59,867 nt of DNA from Streptacidiphilus pinicola (GTDB lineage: Bacteria > Actinomycetota > Actinomycetes > Streptomycetales > Streptomycetaceae). Positions 40,474 through 47,008 of this stretch are shown here, in pieces. The DNA lies in the NCBI RefSeq assembly GCF_003258295.1, contig NZ_QKYN01000112.1:1-59867 (forward strand), given 5' to 3'. The notes beneath the pieces are model-generated. The model saw nothing but the letters and a program-made list of their open reading frames with translations, was not told the DNA's origin and searched no databases. Numbering within the stretch: the first letter of the stretch is position 1; each line of letters opens with the position of its first letter. The position numbers and the translations under genes were made by a program.

Positions 40474-42465
40474 TCAGGGCCGCAGACGCACCCGCGCCGC
40501 CAGGACGGCGATGTCGTCCTCGGCCTCGCTCGGCGTGGAGCTGTGCAGCGCGGCGTCGAGCAGGTCGTCCAGGTCGCCCGCGGCGGGCAGGGGGAGCGCG
40601 GCCAGGCGCTCCAGGGAGACGTCGATGTCCTCGTGGCGCCGCTCGACCAGCCCGTCGGTGTAGAGGAGCAGCACGTCGCCCGACCCCAGCTCGCGCACCA
40701 GCTGCTGGTAGCCGCCGACGCCGGTGCCCAGCGGGGGACCGCTCGGTACCGGCACCAGCTCGGTCACGCCGTTCGGGGTCACCAGGGCGGGCGGCAGATG
40801 CCCGGCGCTGGCGAAGGTGACGCGGTTGCGCGGCGGATCCACGAGTGCGAGCAGGCAGGTGGCGGGGCGGGCGGCGTCGTTCTCGGAGATCATCGCGTCC
40901 AGCTGACGCAGGATCCGGTGCGGCGGCAGGTCCATCACCGCGACGTAGCGCAGCATCGACCGGTAGGTGCTCATGTCGACGGCGGCCTCGACGCCGTGTC
41001 CCATGACGTCGCCGATCACCAGCAGGGTCCTCCCGAAAGGGAGCCGCACGCTCTCGTACCAGTCGCCGCCCACCACGGAGCTGCTGCCCGAGGGGAGGTA
41101 GCGGCAGGCGATCTCCATGTTCGGGTGCGGGTTGGCGGGCTCGGCGAGCAGCGCGCGTTGCAGCTCCAGGGCGATGCCCTGGGAACGGGTGTAGCGGCGG
41201 GCGTTGTCGATGCTGAGCGCCGCGCGCGCGGCCAGGTCCTCGATCAGCGCCAGGTCGTCGTCCGAGAATTCCGCGCCGCGCGCGAGGATCAGCGCGCCGA
41301 CCAGGTGGCCGCGCGCCGCCAGCGGCACGGCCACCACGGAGGCGATCCCCGCGGCGCGATAGACCTCCAGGGTGGCCGGGTCGGAGATGGCCGCGGCCCC
41401 CTCCGCGCCCTCGTCGATCGCGGCCAGGTCCAGCACCACCGGCTTGGCGGCGACCAGGCTCCTGGTGACCAGCGACCCCTCGCGATGGCGCACCGACTCG
41501 CCCGGGTGCGCCAGCGTGGCGAGCTGCTGATGCAGTTCCGGCCGCCCCGCGACGGCCGCGCGCAGCAGCCGCACCGTGCCCAGCGGCATGCCCAGCCGGT
41601 GGTCCGGCACCCCGGGCGGCAGGATGTCGACGGTCGCCAGGTCGGCCAGCCCCGGCACGGTGAACCCGGCCAGCTCGGCGCAGGTCGTGTCGGTGTCGAG
41701 CGTGGTCCCGATCCGCTCACCCGCCGCCGTCAACGTCGCCAGCCTCCGCCGCGCCCGCAGCTCCCCCTCCGGCGGCGCGGAGGCGGGCGCCATGGCCTCC
41801 CCGCCGCGCCCCGAGACAGCGACCGAAGCGCCGGCGGGGGTGACAGCTTCCGGGCCGTCAGGCGCCGTCGCCGGAACGGCCTGCGCGGCGGTGGCACCCG
41901 CGGGTCCCACACTCGGCGTGGCCGGAGCCTCCTGCGTGGCGTCGAGGAGGGCGACGACGAGGACGAGGGGGGTCTGGGCGCCCGTTCCCGGGTCGGGGGC
42001 GACGCGCTGGAGGCGCATGCGGATGGGTTCGTGGGTGGGGCCGGCGACGAGTTCGCGGGTTTCGCCGTCGGCCAGGACCAGCGCGGCGGCGTGGGCGGTG
42101 GCGGCCGTCTCGCCGAAGCCGGACGCACCCGCGCGGCTGAGCGCCGTCGCGGTGAGCGGCGCCCCGGCGGAGGCCTCCGGGGGCAGGCCGGTGAGGCGCA
42201 GGAAGGCGTCGTTGGCGTAGCGCCAGCGCAGCTCCGCGTCGAGCAGGGCGACGCCCACCGGGAGGGCGGCGAGCACCTGCGACGGCAGCCCCGTCGCCAC
42301 GGCGGCGGGCTCGGCCGGACCCCGCGCATCGGCCATGACTGCGTCCGCCGCGTCGTCGGCTGCCGCGGCGGCGTCCCGCTTCGGGGCCTCCGCGCCCACG
42401 TTCTCCCCTCGTCCCCCGGTCGGCAGAACTGATTCCATGATCGCCCCGAGCCGCGGGCGACGCAT
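40474..42465 (-). CDS. PAS-GAF-PP2C (SpoIIE-type) protein phosphatase
   Basis: The protein has 663 residues. An Ala/Asp-rich N-terminus precedes a PAS domain (about 62-180: LAALPVGVALLDAELRWRYA, LPPEASAG). An Ala/Pro/Gly-rich linker follows, then a GAF domain (about 245-420: LATLTAAGERIGTTLDTDTT, VVAVPLAARGHLVGALI). The C-terminal PP2C/SpoIIE domain (about 440-660) has metal-binding GGDWYESVRLP, LLVIGDVMGHGVEAAVDMS, FASAGHLPPAL and LLLYTDGLVERR, ending with EDDIAVLAARV. ATG 42465 has GGGGAG nearby. Same architecture as the truncated phosphatase at the left edge. Acts in partner-switching sigma control; signal unknown. Confidence 0.9.
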   Translation of the reverse strand: MRRPRLGAIMESVLPTGGRGENVGAEAPKRDAAAAADDAADAVMADARGPAEPAAVATGLPSQVLAALPVGVALLDAELRWRYANDAFLRLTGLPPEASAGAPLTATALSRAGASGFGETAATAHAAALVLADGETRELVAGPTHEPIRMRLQRVAPDPGTGAQTPLVLVVALLDATQEAPATPSVGPAGATAAQAVPATAPDGPEAVTPAGASVAVSGRGGEAMAPASAPPEGELRARRRLATLTAAGERIGTTLDTDTTCAELAGFTVPGLADLATVDILPPGVPDHRLGMPLGTVRLLRAAVAGRPELHQQLATLAHPGESVRHREGSLVTRSLVAAKPVVLDLAAIDEGAEGAAAISDPATLEVYRAAGIASVVAVPLAARGHLVGALILARGAEFSDDDLALIEDLAARAALSIDNARRYTRSQGIALELQRALLAEPANPHPNMEIACRYLPSGSSSVVGGDWYESVRLPFGRTLLVIGDVMGHGVEAAVDMSTYRSMLRYVAVMDLPPHRILRQLDAMISENDAARPATCLLALVDPPRNRVTFASAGHLPPALVTPNGVTELVPVPSGPPLGTGVGGYQQLVRELGSGDVLLLYTDGLVERRHEDIDVSLERLAALPLPAAGDLDDLLDAALHSSTPSEAEDDIAVLAARVRLRP

Positions 42466-42575
42466 CCGCTCCCCCCGGTCCGACGTCCATCTTGCCCGAG
42501 TGCCCGGGCGACACGCGCCCCGGGACGGGGTACCTGTGAGCGGAATCGCAGTGGGACAGAATCCGGTAAGGAAGC

Positions 42576-42605
42576 TTTACGTTCTTGTCGGGATGTTGTC
42601 ATGAT
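42576..42605 (+). promoter_or_regulatory. Possible promoter of the secreted beta-helix gene
   Basis: TTTACG (42576-42581) and CATGAT (42600-42605) are spaced 18 bp in an AT-richer segment. The GTG start follows 8 bases after the -10, suggesting a leaderless transcript. Confidence 0.35.
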
Positions 42606-42613
42606 GTCCTGCC

Positions 42614-44176
42614 GTGAGCATCAGCCATAAGCGCCGTCAGCGGCGCAGCATCCTCATCGCCTCGGTGGCGGCCGTCGTGGCCGGCGCCGGGATCTACGCG
42701 GCCGCCGGCGCCGGCGCCTCCGTGACCGGGCCCGTCGCCGCGGCCAGGGCCGGGACGAACTGGATCTCCTACACCGGCGGCAAGCTGGTCTACGGGCACG
42801 ACGCGCAGGGCAACCGCGTCCCCGACTACTCCGCCGCGGGCTACGAGGGCGGCGGCGTCGCCCTGCCCGTCGCCGCGGTCAGGCAGCAGGTCGGCTCGCC
42901 CAGCGGCAAGGACGACACCGCTCGGATCCAGGCCGCGATCAACGCGGTCGCCAAGCTGCCGGTGGGCGCCGACGGGCTGCGCGGCGCGGTGCTGCTCGCT
43001 CCGGGCCAGTACCGGATCGACGGGACGCTGACCATCGACGCCTCCGGCGTGGTGCTGCGCGGCTCCGGCAGCGGGACCGGCGGGACCGGCCTGGTCGCCC
43101 ACGGCGCGACCGCCCGCACCCTGATCACCGTCGGCGGCAGCTCCCGCTACACCGCCGTCGGCACCCCGACCGACGTGACCGACTCCTACGTGCCCGTCGG
43201 CGCGACCTCGCTCGACGTCGCGAGCACCGCAGGGCTGAAGGTCGGCTCCGAGGTCGTCGTGCAGCGGCCCACCACGCAAGCGTGGCTCGACGCCATCGGC
43301 ATGCAGAGCCTGTGGAAGCCGAACTGGAGCCTGTACTCCGAGCGCAAGGTCACCGCGATCAGCGGTCACCGGCTGACCCTGGACGTGCCGCTGACCACCG
43401 CGCTGGAGCACCGGTACACGCAGGCCACGGTCTACCGCTACACCTTCCCGCGGATCGACCACGTGGGCCTGGAGTCCCTGAGCGCGGACGGTCGGGCGAT
43501 GGCCGCCGACCCGAACTACGCCAAGGACTTCTACGGCTCCAGCCTCTCCTCGTTCGGCGCCGTCCAGGACTCCTGGGTACGCGACGTGACGGGCTATCAC
43601 TTCGGGCAGAACGGCGTGACGGGCCTCGGCTCGCAGAGCCGCCGGATCAGCGTGCTGCACACCGCGACGCTGGACATGCTGGTCAACAACGCCACCTCGG
43701 CCCGCTCCGACGGCTACACGCTGGAGGGGCAGCAGAACCTCGTCCAGGACTGCCTGGTGACGGCGTCGAAGATCCACGCCTTCACCACCGAGGCGCGCCA
43801 GTCCGGCCCGAACGTCTACTCGCGCTGCACCGCCAAGCTGACGCAGACCGCGTACGACTCCGGCGGCCACCAGCGCTGGGGCAGCGGCACGCTCTACGAC
43901 CAGGTCACCGTCGCCGGCACGCTGCTGCTGGTCAACAACGGCACCCGCGGCACCGGCCACGGCTGGTCGGACGCCAACAGCACCGCGTGGAACTGCGTCA
44001 CCACCGGTGGCTACGAGGTGCAGCAGCCGGCCACGGCGCACAACTGGGCCTTCGGCTGCACCGGCCCGCTGCTCTCCGGTTCGAACGGCGAAGTGGTCAG
44101 CAACGGCAGTCCCGTGCCGCCGGCCAGCCTCTACGACGAACAGTTGCGTGAGCGCGGGCTGCGCCCGGTCGGCTGA
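42614..44176 (+). CDS. Secreted right-handed beta-helix (pectate-lyase-like fold) protein
   Basis: The protein has 520 residues. A basic n-region (MSISHKRRQRRS) and hydrophobic segment (ILIASVAAVVAGAGIYAAAG) form a signal peptide or anchor. SGKDDTARIQAAINAVAKLP and LLAPGQYRIDGTLTIDASGV are typical of the start of a parallel beta-helix, with repeated short strands such as ISVLHTATLDMLVNN, NLVQDCLVTASKIHAF and TRGTGHGWSDANSTAWNCVT. This fold occurs in pectate lyases, hyaluronan lyases and phage tail spikes; the substrate here is not predictable. Divergent from the phosphatase gene. Confidence 0.78.
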   Translation: MSISHKRRQRRSILIASVAAVVAGAGIYAAAGAGASVTGPVAAARAGTNWISYTGGKLVYGHDAQGNRVPDYSAAGYEGGGVALPVAAVRQQVGSPSGKDDTARIQAAINAVAKLPVGADGLRGAVLLAPGQYRIDGTLTIDASGVVLRGSGSGTGGTGLVAHGATARTLITVGGSSRYTAVGTPTDVTDSYVPVGATSLDVASTAGLKVGSEVVVQRPTTQAWLDAIGMQSLWKPNWSLYSERKVTAISGHRLTLDVPLTTALEHRYTQATVYRYTFPRIDHVGLESLSADGRAMAADPNYAKDFYGSSLSSFGAVQDSWVRDVTGYHFGQNGVTGLGSQSRRISVLHTATLDMLVNNATSARSDGYTLEGQQNLVQDCLVTASKIHAFTTEARQSGPNVYSRCTAKLTQTAYDSGGHQRWGSGTLYDQVTVAGTLLLVNNGTRGTGHGWSDANSTAWNCVTTGGYEVQQPATAHNWAFGCTGPLLSGSNGEVVSNGSPVPPASLYDEQLRERGLRPVG

Positions 44177-44188
44177 CGGCCCTGCTGG

Positions 44189-45928
44189 TCACGCCTGGCC
44201 CGCGGGCAGGTCCGGCTTGGTGAGGAAGCGCTTGAGCTTCTGCCAGGGCCAGGTGTTGATCACGTCGTCCGGGCCCAGCCAGGCGCGTTGGGCCGTGCCG
44301 ACGCCGAAGCGCGGGTTGGCCAGTTGGACCGTGGAGTGCGCGTCGGAGTCGATCGAGAACCGCACGCCCGCCGAGCGGGCCGCCCGGACGTGCTCGTCGT
44401 TGAGGTCCATCCGGCCCGGCGCGCCGTTGATCTCCAGGGCGGTGCCGGTCCGCGCGGCGGCCGCGAAGACCGCGGGCCAGTCGACGTCGATCGGGGCGCG
44501 CCGGCCGACCCGGCGGGCGCTCGGGTGGCCGATGACGTGGACGTGCGGGTTCTCGCAGGCGCGGATCAGGCGGCGGGTCTGCGTGGCGCGGTCCGCGCCG
44601 AAGTGGGAGTGGACCGAGGCGACGCAGACGTCGAAACCGGCCAGGAACTCCGCGGGCCAGTCCACCGAGCCGTTGGGGCCGATGTTCAGCTCTGTGCCGT
44701 GGAGCAGTCGCATCCGCCCGTAGCCGCCCGCGAGTTCCCGCAGCCGGGCGCGCTGGGCCAGCATCTTCTCGTCCGTCATGCGCTGCATGACGAGGTCGGG
44801 CGCGTGGTCGGTCACCGCGTAGTACGCGTAGCCGCGGGCCTTCGCCGCGGCGAGCATGTCCTCCAGGGAGGCCACGCCGTCGGTGAGGTCGGTGTGGGTG
44901 TGCAGGTCGCCGCGCAGGCCGCGCTCGGTGACGAGCACGGGCAGCTCGCCCGCCGCCGCGGCCTCGACCTCGCCGAGGTCCTCGCGCAGCGTCGGCGGGA
45001 TCCAGGCCAGGCCGAGCGCGGCGTAGACGTCCTCCTCCGTCGCGGAGGCGACCGTCGCGCCGGTCTCGTTGTCGAACAGGCCGTACTCGGAGAGCTTCAG
45101 CCCCGCTCGGACGGCCCGGGTGCGCAGCTTGATGTTGTGCGCCTTGGACCCGGTGAAGTAGACCATCGCCGCCCCCCACGCCTCGGGGGCGACGACCCGC
45201 AGGTCGATCTGCAGGCCGGCGGCGGTCCGCACCGACGTCTTGGTCGGGCCGCTGACGATCACCTCGGCCACCGCGGGCAGCGCGACGAAGGCCTCCGTCA
45301 GCGGCGCCGAGTCGTGCGCCGCGGCCAGGACGTCCAGGTCGCCCACCGACTCCCTCAGGCGGCGCAGCGAGCCGGCCCACTCGCAGCGCAGGCAGCCGGG
45401 GACGTCGCGCAGCGTGGCCGTCACCTCCTCCGCCAGGGAGGTGGCGGTGCCCAGGTCGGCGCGCCCGGCGGCGGCGTGCAGCACCGCCAGGCCGTGCAGG
45501 ATGTTCTCCTCCGTGCGGCCGCCGAAGCCCGGCAGGTCGTGCAGCCGGCCCGCCTCCGCGGCGGCGCGCAGCTCGTCCACGCTGGAGACGCCCAGGTCCT
45601 GGTGGAGCGTCAGTGCCCGCTTCGGGCCCAGGCCGGGCACCTTCATCATCGCGCGGACGCCGGGCGGGATCTTCGCGCGCAGCTTCTCGACAGCCTCCAG
45701 CGTGCCGGTGCGCCGGACCTCGTCGATCTTGCCCACGGTCGACTTGCCGACGCCGGGGATCTCCAGGATGTCCTTCGGGTCCATCGCAGCCAGGTCGGTC
45801 GGCCAGCCGCCGATCGCCCGCGCGGACTTCTCGTAGGCGCGGGCCCGGAACGCGTCCCCGCCGATGATCGTCAGTAGGTCCGCGTACTCCTCGAGCAGCG
45901 CCTGGACCTGGTCGTTGAGCCGGGCCAT
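44189..45928 (-). CDS. polX: DNA polymerase X family protein with PHP domain
   Basis: The protein has 579 residues. The order is HhH motifs (LEIPGVGKSTVGKIDEV, KVPGLGPKRALTLHQDLGVS), the polX nucleotidyltransferase core (WAGSLRRLRESVGDLDVLAA with the catalytic acidic pair), and a C-terminal PHP domain. The PHP part has the metal-binding motifs DLHTHTDLTDG, YYAVTDHAP, SVHSHFG and a final IDSDAHS, all retained, so 3'-5' exonuclease / AP-endonuclease activity is plausible. Such enzymes serve gap-filling base-excision repair. It starts 4 bases after the stop of a small zinc-ribbon gene, so the two form an operon. Confidence 0.95.
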   Translation of the reverse strand: MARLNDQVQALLEEYADLLTIIGGDAFRARAYEKSARAIGGWPTDLAAMDPKDILEIPGVGKSTVGKIDEVRRTGTLEAVEKLRAKIPPGVRAMMKVPGLGPKRALTLHQDLGVSSVDELRAAAEAGRLHDLPGFGGRTEENILHGLAVLHAAAGRADLGTATSLAEEVTATLRDVPGCLRCEWAGSLRRLRESVGDLDVLAAAHDSAPLTEAFVALPAVAEVIVSGPTKTSVRTAAGLQIDLRVVAPEAWGAAMVYFTGSKAHNIKLRTRAVRAGLKLSEYGLFDNETGATVASATEEDVYAALGLAWIPPTLREDLGEVEAAAAGELPVLVTERGLRGDLHTHTDLTDGVASLEDMLAAAKARGYAYYAVTDHAPDLVMQRMTDEKMLAQRARLRELAGGYGRMRLLHGTELNIGPNGSVDWPAEFLAGFDVCVASVHSHFGADRATQTRRLIRACENPHVHVIGHPSARRVGRRAPIDVDWPAVFAAAARTGTALEINGAPGRMDLNDEHVRAARSAGVRFSIDSDAHSTVQLANPRFGVGTAQRAWLGPDDVINTWPWQKLKRFLTKPDLPAGQA

Positions 45929-45932
45929 GGGC

Positions 45933-46160
45933 TCAGCGTAGGTCGGCGGCCCCGGCGTCGCCGCCCGAAGCCGTACCGCCCGAAGCCGTACCGCCGGAAG
46001 CCGTGCCGCCCAGGGTCGCGCCGCAGCGCCAGCAGCGGGTCGGACGGGCCTCGTCCTGCACCGCGTCGCACTCCGGGCACAGCCGGTGCAGCCAGCAGGC
46101 CGGCTCGCCGCCCTCCTCCGGCTCCTCCCGTCCGAGGAGTTGGTCCTCGTTCTCGCTCAT
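45933..46160 (-). CDS. Small zinc-ribbon protein with Gly-Gly-Thr-Ala-Ser repeats
   Basis: The protein has 75 residues. An acidic N-terminus precedes a four-Cys knuckle pair, HRLCPECDAVQ and TRCWRCGATLG, of the zinc-ribbon type. A tail follows with three GGTAS units, encoded by a 15-bp tandem repeat. ATG 46160 is chosen; GTG 46169 would add three residues. Four bases separate it from polX, so it is probably translated from the same message and may be a DNA- or protein-binding accessory. Confidence 0.7.
   Translation of the reverse strand: MSENEDQLLGREEPEEGGEPACWLHRLCPECDAVQDEARPTRCWRCGATLGGTASGGTASGGTASGGDAGAADLR
45961..46005. repeat. 15-bp tandem repeat, three units
   Basis: CCGCCCGAAGCCGTA occurs exactly at 45961-45975 and 45976-45990, with a two-mismatch third copy at 45991-46005. 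It lies in the 3' end of the zinc-ribbon gene and encodes the GGTAS units. Multiples of 15 keep the frame, so copy number may vary among strains. Confidence 0.9.
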
Positions 46161-46260
46161 ACCTGTCACGTTAGCGCTGGAGGGAGGCGGTGCGGGTGCC
46201 GGTGCGGGCGGCCCGATCTACGGTATGAACGTGTCTGAATCGGGTGAAACAGGTCATCAC

Positions 46261-46899
46261 ATGCGCCTGGGCGGGCGGATGAGTTCCGCCGGCAGCGTGT
46301 TCTGGGCGTTGCTGCCGTTGTTCACCGTCGGGATGGGGACGGCGGCCGTGGTCGGCTGGGCCGGGTGGCGGCTGCGCTCCCGGGCGGTGGCCGCGCTGGC
46401 CGCCGTGGATGCCGCGGTCACCGTGGTGGCGCTGTGGCTGGCCCAGGCGCCGCCCGACACCGCACGGAACAACACCGCAGGGGCGTTGATCGCCGTGCTG
46501 CTGGTGGGCGGGGGACTGGCGACCACCTTCGCGGTGCGCCCCCGGCTGATCGGACCGTCCGTCCAGGACCCGGCCCTCACCGCCGCGCTCGACCGGCGGG
46601 CCCGCCGGGTGCGCGCCCGCGAACTCGCCGAGCGCGATCCGGCCCTGGCCCGCGAGCTGGGCATCGGCCGGCCCGACCTGGCGCACCAGTACGACGACGG
46701 TGGTCTCGCCGACGTCAACCACGTGCCGGCGCCGGTGCTGGCCGGCCTGCCGGGCATGACGCCCGAGTACGCCGACCGGATCGTCGCGGCACGCGGCGAG
46801 CGCGGCGGCTTCGGCAGCGTGGCCGAGCTGGAGGTCTGGGCGGACCTGCCGCGCGGCGTCGCCGAGGAGCTGTCCGACCGGCTGGTGTTCCTGCCCTGA
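46261..46899 (+). CDS. Membrane protein with C-terminal helix-hairpin-helix (ComEA-like) domain
   Basis: The protein has 212 residues. Three N-terminal helices are visible (VFWALLPLFTVGMGTAAVVG, VAALAAVDAAVTVVALWLA, ALIAVLLVGGGLATTF). A basic linker rich in Arg precedes a helix-hairpin-helix domain (DVNHVPAPVLAGLPGMTPEY, ADRIVAARGERGGFGSVAEL). Such motifs bind DNA non-specifically in ComEA, but in membrane proteins they may be structural. ATG 46261 has AGGT seven bases upstream; ATG 46225, GTG 46231 and ATG 46279 are alternatives. Confidence 0.7.
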   Translation: MRLGGRMSSAGSVFWALLPLFTVGMGTAAVVGWAGWRLRSRAVAALAAVDAAVTVVALWLAQAPPDTARNNTAGALIAVLLVGGGLATTFAVRPRLIGPSVQDPALTAALDRRARRVRARELAERDPALARELGIGRPDLAHQYDDGGLADVNHVPAPVLAGLPGMTPEYADRIVAARGERGGFGSVAELEVWADLPRGVAEELSDRLVFLP

Positions 46900-46970
46900 G
46901 GCGTTCTCCGGTGTCGCCACCTTCACACTCCTTCACAGCCGTCCGTGGTCATCTTTGCGTCAACGCCGGA

Positions 46971-47007
46971 TAACCTGGGCGCGACAGGAGCGTGACGAGG
47001 AGGCACC
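46971..47007 (+). promoter_or_regulatory. -10 box and Shine-Dalgarno that decide the P-type ATPase start
   Basis: TAACCT (46971-46976) is a plausible -10, placing the transcript start near 46983 and excluding upstream in-frame TTG 46955. GAGGAGG (46997-47003) then sits 5 bases before CTG 47009. Confidence 0.5.
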
Positions 47008-47008
47008 A

